Shown in pieces: positions 7,286 through 17,019 of a stretch of DNA of 38,134 nt. The stretch covers positions 1 through 38,134 of the forward strand of contig JAKSDJ010000624.1 of assembly GCA_022360155.1 (NCBI GenBank), given 5' to 3'. A program made the translations under genes and the position numbers. The notes beneath the pieces were generated by a model that saw nothing but the letters and a program-made list of their open reading frames with translations, searched no databases and was not told the origin of the DNA. How positions within the stretch are numbered: the stretch's first letter is position 1; each line of letters starts with the position of its first letter. The DNA is from Chloroflexales bacterium. GTDB taxonomy: Bacteria; Chloroflexota; Chloroflexia; Chloroflexales; Chloroflexaceae.

Positions 7286-8074
7286 TCATTGTCCTAGCGT
7301 GTTCTGGATAAGAAAAAGGACACCAATCAGCGCCGGCTGATGCACGAGGTAGATGGCCAGCGAGTGTCTGCCCAGCCAGATCAGCCCGCGCAGCGGGGGC
7401 AGGCGCGATAGATCGGACAACCCGATACGACGTTTTCCGTGGGGATAGAACATTCGGCCCGTAGCGATGCCGAGCAGGGTTACCCCAAACCAAGGCAACA
7501 CTGGGTAATAATCAACCATTGCTACACCGGACTGGAGCACGCCCAACCAGATGAGCCATGGGAACGACACCGTCGTCTGGTTGAGCGCAAAGCCGCCCCC
7601 GATCAGCAGCAGGCCGGCGACGACACTGGACGATATCGGCAGGTATAGAAACGGCGTGGCCAGGATCAGCGCGCTGACCAGGAGATGCAGAATGCCGAAA
7701 CGCACATACGCTTGGCCGGCAAACGCATAGGTCGCCAGGGTAATGACCATCCCCAGGCCGAACAAGAGCCCACCGCGGTGCAGGGTATAACGGACAACGC
7801 GCGGCCAGGGTTGGGCGCGACGTCCCGCCCATAACACCAGCGCAACGCCTGACAGAAAGATAAAGGCCGTCCCAATGCTGCGTGCAAAGGTCTGCCATCC
7901 CAGCGAAAAGACGTTGATCCCGGCAAAATCAAAATAGGCCAGATCCCAGACCAGGTGGTAGAACACCATCAAGACGACGGCGAGTCCTCGCGCGCCGTCG
8001 ATTTCCCAGATGCGCAGAGCCGGATCATTCAGTCTACTGGCATCGACGTGATGGGTTGTATCCGTTACGTGCAT
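7286..8074 (-). CDS. DUF1624 / heparan-alpha-glucosaminide N-acetyltransferase-like membrane protein
   Basis: A 262-residue integral membrane protein starting at ATG 8074. The opening RIWEIDGARGLAVVLMVFYHLVWDL is the signature of DUF1624, related to the catalytic part of the lysosomal heparan-alpha-glucosaminide N-acetyltransferase, whose active histidine corresponds to the one in FYHL. About seven to eight hydrophobic helices follow, and the protein ends with LGRHSLAIYLVHQPALIGVLF, typical of membrane acyltransferases. It probably moves acyl groups across the inner membrane onto a surface sugar, but the substrate is unknown. The start lies eight bases after the stop codon of the MFS gene, so translation is likely coupled. 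The GGGGAG 17 bases upstream is rather far for a ribosome binding site. Confidence 0.83.
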   Translation of the reverse strand: MHVTDTTHHVDASRLNDPALRIWEIDGARGLAVVLMVFYHLVWDLAYFDFAGINVFSLGWQTFARSIGTAFIFLSGVALVLWAGRRAQPWPRVVRYTLHRGGLLFGLGMVITLATYAFAGQAYVRFGILHLLVSALILATPFLYLPISSSVVAGLLLIGGGFALNQTTVSFPWLIWLGVLQSGVAMVDYYPVLPWFGVTLLGIATGRMFYPHGKRRIGLSDLSRLPPLRGLIWLGRHSLAIYLVHQPALIGVLFLIQNTLGQ

Positions 8075-8082
8075 AGCAGTAC

Positions 8083-9288
8083 TTATGCAAGCTCCCCTTC
8101 GCGCACGAAGACCAGGCACAGAAGCGCCACACTAATCAGCGCCGCGCTCACCAGAGCATTGGACATATACCCAAGGTTGGCCCAGAGCGGCGCGCTCATC
8201 TGCGAGCCAATAACATTGCCAAGGCCGGCTGTTGCGACAGCCAGGGCGAGCACCGTCGCCCGGACATGCGGCGCTACCCCCGAAACCAGGGTCATGGTTG
8301 CTACAATCGCAAACTCCTGGAAGAGATAAAAGCAAAAGAAGAGCGCCAGAAATGGCATCCAGTTTCCCCCGCTGAGCGGCAAGACGACCATACAAGACGC
8401 CGTCAGCAGCAGGCTTATAAAAACAGCACGCCGTTTACCCAGCCGATCGACGAGCAGCGCCACCCCGCCCGATCCCATCAGTTCCGCGACACCAATCATC
8501 GCGAACAGTTGGCCGAGTTGGCCTTCATCGGCCTGGAACCCTACCTTGACCCAGGCGCTCTGCATGACGACAAACGTATTATAGGCGCACATCAGCAGAC
8601 AAGACAAGAGCAACGCTGCCAAGACGCTCGTTGAGCGCAACGCTCGCCACTCGATGGTTGGTGTAGCCTGATACATTCTGCGTGGGGTTGCCGGCAGCGC
8701 AAAAGAGATCAGCGCCAGCGCGACCACGCCGATGCCCGACAATATCCAGAAGACCGGCGTTGTGTCACGTGTTTCGTGGACGAGTTGCATCAGCGGGGCC
8801 ACGCCAATCAACGCGGCGCCGGCCCACGATGTTTCCAAGATGCCGAGACTCCGACCGCGCCGCGCGTAGGAGGTGCGGGCGCTCAGATAGCTCTGCGCAG
8901 ACGGTTGATACAATGCGACCGCTAACCCGATCAGCCCATAACCCATCAGAAAGAACCCAAACGTTGTCGCCTGGGCGCATAGCAGCGCGCCCGCACACAG
9001 CAACGCCAAGCCCAATCCCATGGCTGTTCGCTCGCCACGCATGTCGGCCAATACGCCGCCGAGCGGGCTGATCATGGTTGCGAACGCCTGGATAGTCACC
9101 AAGGCGCTGACGGTGCGCAGATCGACGTCCAGTTGCAGGGCAAGAAAAGGCTGGAGCGGATAGATAATCCGAAACGCCGTCACGAGGACTAGGCGACCGA
9201 CAGTAACAAGAGCGAGTTGCGCCTTGGTGAGCGAGTCAGAGCTTGCCAGCGCAACGTTCGAATCAACAGATGACGATGTCTCGATCAT
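8083..9288 (-). CDS. Major facilitator superfamily transporter
   Basis: A 401-residue protein with about twelve hydrophobic helices. The loop between helices 2 and 3, GGVLADMRGERTAM, matches MFS motif A (GxLaDrxGrr), and a second copy, VALLVDRLGKRRAV, begins the C-terminal half, as expected for two six-helix bundles. It contains LSARTSYARRGRSLGILETSW, as in drug- and sugar-efflux-like MFS branches; the substrate cannot be read. Start ATG 9288 is followed by a 20-residue Ser/Thr-rich cytoplasmic tail. A TATAAT on the minus strand (9394-9399) may be its -10, though with a poor -35. It heads a two- or three-gene minus-strand unit with the DUF1624 and possibly the GNAT gene. It follows the thiamine transporter by 172 bases, but no functional link is shown. 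Confidence 0.87.
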   Translation of the reverse strand: MIETSSSVDSNVALASSDSLTKAQLALVTVGRLVLVTAFRIIYPLQPFLALQLDVDLRTVSALVTIQAFATMISPLGGVLADMRGERTAMGLGLALLCAGALLCAQATTFGFFLMGYGLIGLAVALYQPSAQSYLSARTSYARRGRSLGILETSWAGAALIGVAPLMQLVHETRDTTPVFWILSGIGVVALALISFALPATPRRMYQATPTIEWRALRSTSVLAALLLSCLLMCAYNTFVVMQSAWVKVGFQADEGQLGQLFAMIGVAELMGSGGVALLVDRLGKRRAVFISLLLTASCMVVLPLSGGNWMPFLALFFCFYLFQEFAIVATMTLVSGVAPHVRATVLALAVATAGLGNVIGSQMSAPLWANLGYMSNALVSAALISVALLCLVFVREGELA

Positions 9289-9460
9289 CGACAGCGATCC
9301 GTCTCAGAACCATTATTGGGCAATAGTATGAGCAGCAAACAAATCTCCTCTCGTTTTCCGGACGCGACGCCAAGATCCGCGTTAGGGCCATCCATTATAC
9401 ATGACATTGACAAAACTTACGCAGTCGCTTCCCAACACGCTACAGAGAGGAGTATTCGAG

Positions 9461-11233
9461 TCAAAACTCACCAATATCTCGGTAGCGCACCTTTTCCAGC
9501 AGCAAGAAGCTAACCGCCGTTGTCAGCATCAGGATCGTGCTGAGCGCGAGCGCCTGGCCATAGTTTATTGCTCCAGGCTGGCCGAGCAAACGGTAAATAA
9601 CGATTGGCAGCGTGGGATACTCGGGGCGGGCAATGATCAGCGTCGCGCCGAATTCTCCTAACGAGACGGTAAACGCGAAGACCACCCCGGTCAGCAGCGC
9701 CGGAAAAATCAGTGGGAGATCCACCTCACACCAGACCCGCCCCGGCGCAGCGCCCAATACCGCCGCTGCCTCGCGCAGCCGCGGGTCAAGCCCGCGGAGC
9801 ACCGGCAACAGCACCCGCACCACAAACGGCAGCGCGACCAGCGTATGCGCCACCGGAATGAGCAACGGTGAAGCGCGCAAACCGGCGAGCAGCGGCACAC
9901 TAAAACCAAGCAACAGGCCCAAACCTAGCGTCACCGGGCTGGTGCCTAGGGGTAGCGTGAACAGCGTGTCGAGGAGCGAGGCGACCAGCGACGCCGGGCG
10001 ACTTCCTGTCTGGCGTCGCTGGCTCCTGGTCTCCTGTTCGGCCAACAAATACGCCGCCAAACCGCCGATCAGCAACGCCAGCAGCGCCGTCAGTCCGGCG
10101 AAGATCAGCGAGTTCGTCAGCGCGGTCAGCGGCGGCACATAGAAGATCGACCCGGTCCGATTCTCGGTCAACGCCGCATAATACTCCAAGGTATACCCCG
10201 AGGCGTCTCGGCCCGCCACTGTGACCGAGCGCAGCGCCAGAGCCAGCAATGGCGCGCCAAGCAACAGGAGCAGCACCAAAATGTTGACCGCCGCCAACGT
10301 CCTGGCTCGCCAGGTCAGCAAGCGACGCTGGATTCCATGCCGTGGGCGCAAGTCGAGCGGGACGGCGCTGCGCGCAGCCAGCCGGGTATAGAACAAGGTG
10401 AAGAGCAGCGTGCAACCCAACTGCACCAGGGACAGGGCCGCCGCAATATCCAGCTGGAGCAACTGGGCTGTCTGGCGATAGATCTCAACCTCGACCGTCG
10501 CGAAGCGCGGCCCGCCCAGGATAATGATCACGCCAAAGCTGGTGAAGGTAAAAATGAAGATCAGCAACGCCGCCGCGCCCAGCGCTGGAAAGATTAAAGG
10601 CAGGGTAATCTCGACCAACACCCGCCAACGGTTGGCCCCTAATACTGCAGCAGCCTGCTCCAATCGGGTATCCAGGTTGCTCCAGAAGCCACCGACGAGC
10701 CGCAGCACAATCGTGTAATTGTAAAAGACGTGGGCCAGCAAAATAATCGCCAGGGTGTTCTGGATCTGGATTGGCGGCTGATCGAGACTGAATACATTCT
10801 GCAACCAACTGTTCAGCAAGCCGCGTGGGCCAAGCAGAGCGCTAAACGCGGCAGCCACCACAACGGTTGGCATCACGAAGGGCGCGGTGGAGATAGCGCG
10901 CAGTAGCGCCTTGCCGGGGAATTCGTAGCGAGCGAAGACGTAGGCCGCCGGTAAGGCCAACGCCAGCGTCAGCACCGTGGACAGAAGCGCCTGCCAGACG
11001 GTAAACCAGAACACGCGCAGGTAGTAGCCTTCGCGCAGCAGCGCCAAGATCCCCTGAGCGCCTTCAGCAAAACTAAACTGGAACACCACCGCCAGCGGGT
11101 AGAGGAAGAAGAACGCGAGGAAGGCGATAGGAATGAGGAACCCGGAACGTCGAATGATAAGAAAAGCAACCGATTGCACGCGAGCAGCGCGACCGGTCGC
11201 GCTGCTCGGATAGGTGTTCTGTCTCACGTCCAT
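9461..11233 (-). CDS. thiP: Thiamine ABC transporter permease, ThiP-like (two-domain)
   Basis: A 590-residue inner-membrane protein with two fused MetI-type permease domains (about residues 25-280 and 330-585). Each domain carries an ATPase-contact (EAA) loop: EQAAAVLGANRWRVLVEITL in the first half and REAAAVLGAAPGRVWCEVDL in the second. This double-domain build is shared by ThiP and the ferric permease FbpB. The TPP riboswitch in front of the operon, together with the partner binding protein, favours thiamine or a thiamine precursor or phosphate. The start is ATG 11233, two bases after the stop codon of the binding-protein gene, so the two are translationally coupled; an upstream extension would overlap that gene. 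No ATPase gene (thiQ) follows; the next gene downstream is an MFS carrier. Confidence 0.88.
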   Translation of the reverse strand: MDVRQNTYPSSATGRAARVQSVAFLIIRRSGFLIPIAFLAFFFLYPLAVVFQFSFAEGAQGILALLREGYYLRVFWFTVWQALLSTVLTLALALPAAYVFARYEFPGKALLRAISTAPFVMPTVVVAAAFSALLGPRGLLNSWLQNVFSLDQPPIQIQNTLAIILLAHVFYNYTIVLRLVGGFWSNLDTRLEQAAAVLGANRWRVLVEITLPLIFPALGAAALLIFIFTFTSFGVIIILGGPRFATVEVEIYRQTAQLLQLDIAAALSLVQLGCTLLFTLFYTRLAARSAVPLDLRPRHGIQRRLLTWRARTLAAVNILVLLLLLGAPLLALALRSVTVAGRDASGYTLEYYAALTENRTGSIFYVPPLTALTNSLIFAGLTALLALLIGGLAAYLLAEQETRSQRRQTGSRPASLVASLLDTLFTLPLGTSPVTLGLGLLLGFSVPLLAGLRASPLLIPVAHTLVALPFVVRVLLPVLRGLDPRLREAAAVLGAAPGRVWCEVDLPLIFPALLTGVVFAFTVSLGEFGATLIIARPEYPTLPIVIYRLLGQPGAINYGQALALSTILMLTTAVSFLLLEKVRYRDIGEF

Positions 11234-11235
11234 TG

Positions 11236-12390
11236 TTATCGCAACACGATGCTGGTCCACTCCTCGATCCACGCCTCGCGGTTCTGTTCGATCTGCTCAG
11301 GCGGGACGGAGGCCGGTTCCTCCGGCGCCTCAGCGAACTGCACGAACAGCTCGGGGATTTCAGCTTCCGGGCTCACCGGGTAGACGAACATTTGCAGGGG
11401 AATGTCATTTTGGAAGGTCGGTTGGAGCATAAAGTCTACGAAGCGCTCGGCCAGATCGCGTTGCTGGGTTCCCTTAAGAATACCCACAAACTCGATCTGA
11501 CGGAAGCTGCCGCCGGGCGGCAGCAGATTGCCGGTGGGAGGTTCATTCAGCGCCCCATCGCTGAAGAAGACCTCGGCGGCCGGGCTAGTCGCATACGAGA
11601 CCGCCAGCGGGCGCGGTCCCTCGCCGCTGCTGCCGCTGAACTGATTATAGTAAGCGTCTTCCCATCCCTCGCTCACATACACATCGTTCGCACGCAGATC
11701 GCGCCAAAAATCTTTCCAGGTGTAGTCGCCCTCCTCGCCGAAGTAGCTAATGGTCGTTAGTAGGAAGGCCAACCCCGGCGACGACGTGGCCGGATTTTGC
11801 ACGACGAGTTTGCCCTGCCATGCGGGCTGGGTCAGATCTTCGAGCTGTTGCGGCAGTGCCAGCCCTTCCGCTTCCAGAGCGGCTTTGTCATAGTTGATAG
11901 CGACATAACCGTAGTCGACAGGCAGGAGCCGATTGCTAGGGTCGAGCTTCAAGTCAGTGGGAATCGCGTCGAGATAGGGCGAAGCATAAGGCTCGAAGAT
12001 GTCGGCGTCGAGAGCGCGAGTCAGGAAGGTGTTATCGACGCCGAAGAAAACATCGGCCAGCGGGGCGTTCCGGCTGAGGATGGCCCGGTTTAGCGCTGTG
12101 CCGGTATCGCCCGACCTGAGAAATTCGATGCTAGCGTTATTCGCCTGCTCGAATCCCTGGATCACATCTGCACTCACATTAAAGCTGTCGTGGGACATCA
12201 CAGCGAGTTTCGCCCCGTTTGTTGCTTCGGGTGTTGCGCTTGACGACGTTGCTGCTTCGAATGCGGGGTCGACGGACACTATATCAGACGCCGGTGTGAT
12301 GATTGCCGGTGCGGGGGGATTTTCCGCGCCAGGTCGCCCGCACGCTGCGAGCAGAAGCACAAAAGCGAAGACGAGCGTGATTCTACGCAT
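11236..12390 (-). CDS. thiB: Thiamine ABC transporter substrate-binding lipoprotein, ThiB-like
   Basis: A 384-residue lipoprotein that captures substrate outside the membrane for the ThiP-like permease. The signal MRRITLVFAFVLLLAACG has its lipobox ending at Cys17, and a Pro/Ala/Thr linker follows to about residue 60. The mature domain starts KLAVMSHDSFNVS, the usual opening of the ThiB/TbpA family. It continues with LADVFFGVDNTFLTRAL, LLPVDYGYVAINYDK and WQGKLVVQNPATSSPGLAFLL. Tyr, Trp and acidic residues such as SEGWEDAYYNQF could line the site. GAGGAGG lies six bases before the ATG. The gene follows a TPP riboswitch and terminator, so it should be expressed when thiamine pyrophosphate is scarce. 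Confidence 0.92.
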   Translation of the reverse strand: MRRITLVFAFVLLLAACGRPGAENPPAPAIITPASDIVSVDPAFEAATSSSATPEATNGAKLAVMSHDSFNVSADVIQGFEQANNASIEFLRSGDTGTALNRAILSRNAPLADVFFGVDNTFLTRALDADIFEPYASPYLDAIPTDLKLDPSNRLLPVDYGYVAINYDKAALEAEGLALPQQLEDLTQPAWQGKLVVQNPATSSPGLAFLLTTISYFGEEGDYTWKDFWRDLRANDVYVSEGWEDAYYNQFSGSSGEGPRPLAVSYATSPAAEVFFSDGALNEPPTGNLLPPGGSFRQIEFVGILKGTQQRDLAERFVDFMLQPTFQNDIPLQMFVYPVSPEAEIPELFVQFAEAPEEPASVPPEQIEQNREAWIEEWTSIVLR

Positions 12391-12418
12391 AACGACCTCC
12401 TCAAACAGACCAAAGAAA

Positions 12419-12455
12419 CAAAAAAGCCGCTGACCTGCAAGGTATGGTCAACGGC
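12419..12455 (-). terminator. Intrinsic terminator of the TPP riboswitch expression platform
   Basis: On the minus strand a 10-bp stem (GCCGTTGACC with GGTCAGCGGC, one G-U pair) and a 10-base loop are followed directly by six T residues. It sits between the riboswitch aptamer and thiB, the place expected for a ligand-controlled attenuator: with TPP bound, transcription should stop here. Confidence 0.87.
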
Positions 12456-12469
12456 CCAGATGACGCTGG

Positions 12470-12565
12470 CGCTTTCCTCCGCTGGTATAACCCAGGTCAG
12501 GTTCCACGGGTCGGCGGCATCGGTTGGGCCGCCCTCTCAGCCAAGCTCACCTGGCTCCCCGAGCG
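12470..12565 (-). ncRNA. TPP riboswitch (THI element)
   Basis: Read on the minus strand, the element holds the conserved blocks in order: CGGGGAGCC, then GGCTGAGAGGG, then ACCCGTGGAACCTGACCTGG, then TTATACCAGCGGAGGAA. The CTGAGA pyrimidine-sensing and GAACCTGA pyrophosphate-sensing parts match the THI box closely. The ends pair through CGCT/AGCG to close P1. It is followed by an intrinsic terminator and then thiB, so it is predicted to shut off thiamine uptake when thiamine pyrophosphate is plentiful. Confidence 0.95.
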
Positions 12566-12598
12566 ATATGCATGTTAGCGAACGCACTACAAGCGGCG

Positions 12599-12627
12599 AT
12601 GATAGCATACGTGGATGGGGATGTCAA
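12599..12627 (-). promoter_or_regulatory. Promoter of the thiB-thiP operon
   Basis: On the minus strand, TTGACA (12622-12627) and TATCAT (12599-12604) are separated by 17 bases, with a TGC extension before the -10. The predicted transcription start near 12592 lies about 27 bases before the riboswitch aptamer. Confidence 0.75.
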
Positions 12628-12663
12628 CGAAGATTGCATCTCAACGCCATCATGCGCCGCATA

Positions 12664-13950
12664 CTATACCTCACCCATTGCAATCACATTCCCTGCCGCT
12701 ACGATTCCGAACAGCACGGTAAGTAGCAGCAAACCGTCCATCCCAGCTGCGTCCGTAAAGACGCCGCCCAGGCTACTGCCAATGATCTGTCCAAGGCCCA
12801 AAAAGATCGCGTAGAGTCCCATGACCACGCCGCGACTGGCAGGAAAAAATTCCGAACTATCGGCAAGATAAGCCAAAGCAATTGGTGTAAACCAGCTTGC
12901 CACGAAGACCGAGAGCAGGAACAGGCCAAACAGAACAGGCCGGCTTAGCGGGGGTAGACCAAGCGCCGGCAAATGATTGAGCATCCACAACCAGAGCGCC
13001 GCCGTCAGCAGCCCAACAAGCGCCACGCGCATAATCTTGGTGCGCCGGACCCACTGGATCAGGACGGTTGCCGCGTAGATCCCGATCATAAACGCCAGAA
13101 TGTAGGCCAGATAGAACTGCGACAGAGCGCCAGAGGAGAACCCGCCCATCAAGGCCTGGCCTGTATCGCGCGGCACACCGGAGAGTTGGAAAATCATATG
13201 CGTGTTCCAAAGGCCAAGCACCGCATTGATAGCGATCCAGGCTGGTACGAAGCGCAACACATGGGCGCTGCTGAGAATGGCGCGATACTCCTTCCACGTT
13301 CGCTTCGGCGACTTGTGCGTTCGTACTTCGCGCAAACCCAGAGAGAAGACCAACATACTTGCCAGATAAAACAGCAGCAAAACATGAAATGTCACATGCC
13401 CTAGCGTATCCCACACCGCTGTTGCCCCGGCAATCCCGGCTGCAATCCCGATCAGCGACGCAACCTCGTAATAGCCCATAATTCGCGTGCGATGCGGCGA
13501 TTTGGCGGTGATATCAGTTAGAAGACTGAGGGTTGTTGGCAGAGTCGCCGCCGTACTCAAGCCGATCAAAGCCTGGCCGACAAAGAGCAGCGGAATAAAA
13601 CTGGTAAAGGGAAAAATCTGTGAGCCAATGACCCCGATCAAAGGGCCGAACACCAACAGCGGGCGGCGTCCAAATCGGTCGCTGAGGCCGCCCAGGATCG
13701 GCGAGAAGGCAAGCTCAACAATAAAAAAAGTCGCTGCTAGCATTCCTACTAGCAGCGGAGAAATCGCTTGGCCTGCATCGCTGAGACCGCGTAAGTATAG
13801 GGCAATACTGGCAGATGCGGCAGCTCCCGATAAGCGCAGAAATAAACTTCCGATCAACGCTGCTGCAACCGGCCCCAACAGCGACAAATGACCAATATTG
13901 CTCAACAGCGGGTAACGAGTAGGTGTGGTCGGGGGTTGATTGTTGGCCAT
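12664..13950 (-). CDS. Major facilitator superfamily transporter
   Basis: A 428-residue protein with about twelve membrane helices. MFS motif A is clear after helix 2 (ILGGLSDRFGRRPLLVFG). The middle cytoplasmic stretch LREVRTHKSPKRTWKEYRAIL links the two halves, and the second half ends with GQIIGSSLGGVFTDAAGMDGLL. It looks like a drug or metabolite exporter of the drug:H+ antiporter type; the substrate is not readable. The ATG is preceded by GGTGGTGA. It is unrelated in detail to the MFS gene at 8083. The thiBP promoter lies directly after its stop codon, so it is probably a separate unit. It lies downstream of fabF on the same strand after 264 bases in which I see no clear terminator. Confidence 0.88.
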   Translation of the reverse strand: MANNQPPTTPTRYPLLSNIGHLSLLGPVAAALIGSLFLRLSGAAASASIALYLRGLSDAGQAISPLLVGMLAATFFIVELAFSPILGGLSDRFGRRPLLVFGPLIGVIGSQIFPFTSFIPLLFVGQALIGLSTAATLPTTLSLLTDITAKSPHRTRIMGYYEVASLIGIAAGIAGATAVWDTLGHVTFHVLLLFYLASMLVFSLGLREVRTHKSPKRTWKEYRAILSSAHVLRFVPAWIAINAVLGLWNTHMIFQLSGVPRDTGQALMGGFSSGALSQFYLAYILAFMIGIYAATVLIQWVRRTKIMRVALVGLLTAALWLWMLNHLPALGLPPLSRPVLFGLFLLSVFVASWFTPIALAYLADSSEFFPASRGVVMGLYAIFLGLGQIIGSSLGGVFTDAAGMDGLLLLTVLFGIVAAGNVIAMGEV

Positions 13951-14214
13951 GATTATTCACCACCAGGTCCATGAGGTCATAACTTTACAATATGATGGAG
14001 ACATAAACTAACGCTCTATATAAACGGCATAGAAGGGCTTACATGGCTTCATATCATGGTTCGAGGCTATAGAAAAAGGGCCTTTTGGCATGATGCAGCC
14101 ACGCCGACGCCTGACAAAAGCGCGATGTCAGCCGCCTAAACTGTCTGTTTTTGCACCTTTATAGTGCTATCCAGATAGTTTTTCAGGCGCTCATTAAGGC
14201 TGGCACCTAGCATT

Positions 14215-15453
14215 TTACCGCGTATAGGTACTGAAAATCAAGGAGGAATTGTGGCCGCCTAGGCCAATCGAATTGGACAGCGCCACGCGAACGGGCGCTA
14301 TACGCTGCTGGTTGGGGACATAGTCGAGGTCACACGCTGGGTCTGGCGTTGTATAGTTAATGGTCGGGGGGAGACGGCCATGCTGGATGGCGAGTACGCA
14401 GATCAGGGCTTCGACGGCGCCGGCAGCGCCCATCATATGGCCAAGCATCGATTTGGTCGAACTGATCGCCAAGCGATAGGCATGATCGCCGAAGGTTTTT
14501 TTAATCGCCTGGGTTTCGACCATATCATTCAGTTGGGTGCCTGTGCCATGCGCATTAATATAGTCTACTGCGCCCGGCACAAGAGCAGCTTTGCGCAGCG
14601 CCAGCGCCATTGCCCGCGCCGAACCGGCGCCTTCATGATCGGCAGCAGCCATATGAAAGGCATCGTTGGTGCTGCCATAGCCAACAATCTCGGCCAAGAT
14701 CGGCGCGCCCCGCGCCAGCGCATGATCCAACTGTTCGAGAACCAGCGCCGCCGCGCCTTCGGAGAGAACGAACCCGCTTCGTTGGAGATCGAAGGGCTTA
14801 CAAGCTTGTTCGGGGTGTTCGTTGTCGTTCGCCAGGCCTTTCATTGTTGTGAAACCGGCCAATATAATGGGGAGAATCAGCGCATCACTACCGCCAGTAA
14901 TCATCACCTCGGCATCGCCGCGCCGAATGGTCTCGAACGCCTCACCAACATTGTGGCCGCCCGTCGAGCACGCAGAAGTGACAGCCATATTCGGACCACG
15001 CGCCCCAAGCTGAATGGCGATATGCCCGCTTGCCGAGTCGACGATCATGTTGGCGATCAGCAGGGGGGCAACGCGGCGGTAACCTCTTTCCTGTAACACA
15101 GCCTGCTGGCTGAGTATCAAGTCCAGACCGCCTGCACCGCTGCCAAAGATCACCCCGACTTGATCAGGGTCTTCGCGGGTCATATCGAGATGTGCAGCAC
15201 GCACTGCCTCCCAAACGGCATTGAGCGCATAGTGAACATACAGCGACATGCGCCGCGCTTCAGGCTGATTTACTGCAGGATCAAGGCAAAAATCCTTGAT
15301 CTCGCCAGCAATGCGTACAGGAAAATCGCTAGCATCAAAGCGACTAATCAGACTAATCCCAGACTGGCCAGATAACAGTGCGTGCCAAGTTGTTGGCACA
15401 TCAATGCCAACCGGCGTCACAGCGCCGAGACCAGTGACAACGACTCGATTCAT
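14215..15453 (-). CDS. fabF: Beta-ketoacyl-ACP synthase II
   Basis: A 412-residue cytosolic condensing enzyme that elongates acyl-ACP with malonyl-ACP in type II fatty-acid synthesis. The full thiolase fold is present: NRVVVTGLGAVTPVG at the start, the nucleophile Cys162 in TSACSTGG, His302 in NAHGTGT and His339 in SMLGHMMGAAG, the Cys-His-His triad of FabF/FabB, and the C-terminal NSIGLGGHNSS. The start is ATG 15453; the GTG just before it adds only one residue. It follows fabD with 24 bases between stop and start, a gap filled by a 7-bp tandem repeat whose GAG parts are the only ribosome-binding-like signal. The two genes form an operon from the promoter at 16579-16606. No acpP, fabG or fabH is adjacent. 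Confidence 0.96.
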   Translation of the reverse strand: MNRVVVTGLGAVTPVGIDVPTTWHALLSGQSGISLISRFDASDFPVRIAGEIKDFCLDPAVNQPEARRMSLYVHYALNAVWEAVRAAHLDMTREDPDQVGVIFGSGAGGLDLILSQQAVLQERGYRRVAPLLIANMIVDSASGHIAIQLGARGPNMAVTSACSTGGHNVGEAFETIRRGDAEVMITGGSDALILPIILAGFTTMKGLANDNEHPEQACKPFDLQRSGFVLSEGAAALVLEQLDHALARGAPILAEIVGYGSTNDAFHMAAADHEGAGSARAMALALRKAALVPGAVDYINAHGTGTQLNDMVETQAIKKTFGDHAYRLAISSTKSMLGHMMGAAGAVEALICVLAIQHGRLPPTINYTTPDPACDLDYVPNQQRIAPVRVALSNSIGLGGHNSSLIFSTYTR

Positions 15454-15454
15454 C

Positions 15455-16491
<1,037 letters not shown>

Positions 16492-16578
16492 AAATATTCT
16501 CCTCGGTAGCGAACTATTTCCTATCGCAGACAGTACAAGCCGGGAGGCGAGACGTCCGCGGCAAGATTGATCTGCAAG

Positions 16579-16606
16579 AGTATATCATGGCTCTTTAGAC
16601 TGTCAA
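16579..16606 (-). promoter_or_regulatory. Promoter of the fabD-fabF operon
   Basis: On the minus strand, a perfect TTGACA (16601-16606) is followed after 16 bases by TATACT (16579-16584) with a TGA extension. The leader to the GTG start is about 80 bases. No FapR- or FadR-like operator was recognised. Confidence 0.8.
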
Positions 16607-16768
16607 ACAGGTGAAACACTCGCGAAACAATATCGCTGAATGCTGAATAAGGACATAATGCAAGTAACATCCTCAAGGATTATAGCAAATTTCAAGCTCT
16701 CAAAAGTCACACGTGTCTCAGGCGATGAAACAACTCATAACACACGCGATGTTAACTCGATGGCTGAG

Positions 16769-16837
16769 TCAACGTTGCAGCTACGCTTGGAATGCAACCA
16801 GTCCTACTGCTGCATTCCAAGCGATTGCCAACGTTGA
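16769..16837. repeat. Long two-part inverted repeat upstream of clpC
   Basis: Inner arms CGCTTGGAATGCA (16784-16796) and TGCATTCCAAGCG (16811-16823) are perfect 13-bp complements around a 14-base loop. Outer arms TCAACGTTG (16769-16777) and CAACGTTGA (16829-16837) are perfect 9-bp complements, separated from the inner stem by 5-6 unpaired bases. No T-run follows on either strand. It lies between the divergent fabD and clpC genes. It does not match the CtsR or CIRCE operator as I know them. It may be a regulatory operator or a small structured transcript. Confidence 0.9.
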
Positions 16838-16861
16838 AGCGTCCTCGTAATATACTATAAA
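16834..16861 (+). promoter_or_regulatory. Candidate clpC promoter, distal
   Basis: TTGAAG (16834-16839) and TATAAA (16856-16861) are 16 bases apart. The -35 box overlaps the last bases of the long inverted repeat, so a factor binding that repeat could block this promoter. Confidence 0.45.
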
Positions 16862-16898
16862 CAGGCTTGAACACAGCTCTAATTCTTATATACCGTTA

Positions 16899-16927
16899 GT
16901 GAAACCAGCTTTACCTTGTGCTATACT
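16899..16927 (+). promoter_or_regulatory. Candidate clpC promoter, proximal with extended -10
   Basis: TATACT (16922-16927) carries a TGC extension, 92 bases before the clpC start; GTGAAA (16899-16904), 17 bases upstream, is a weak -35. The extended -10 is identical to those before the FGE-like and clpS genes. Confidence 0.5.
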
Positions 16928-17019
16928 GTAAGAAGCTACCAGCAATCAGGTATTCAGTGCTAAAATGGATTTCTGTTGCAAGCTGGCAGCTTCATACGAA
17001 ATAGAGGAATAACTATACT

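Noticed and set aside
14070-14125. Possible terminator hairpins after fabF (AAAAGG/CCTTTT and CTGACA/TGTCAG)
   Set aside because: One has a one-base loop and the other only six pairs without a T-run; neither is convincing.
14380-15096. Open frame of 238 codons on the plus strand
   Set aside because: It is the complementary strand of fabF, whose catalytic motifs are intact; the predicted protein is His/Arg-rich and unlike known families.
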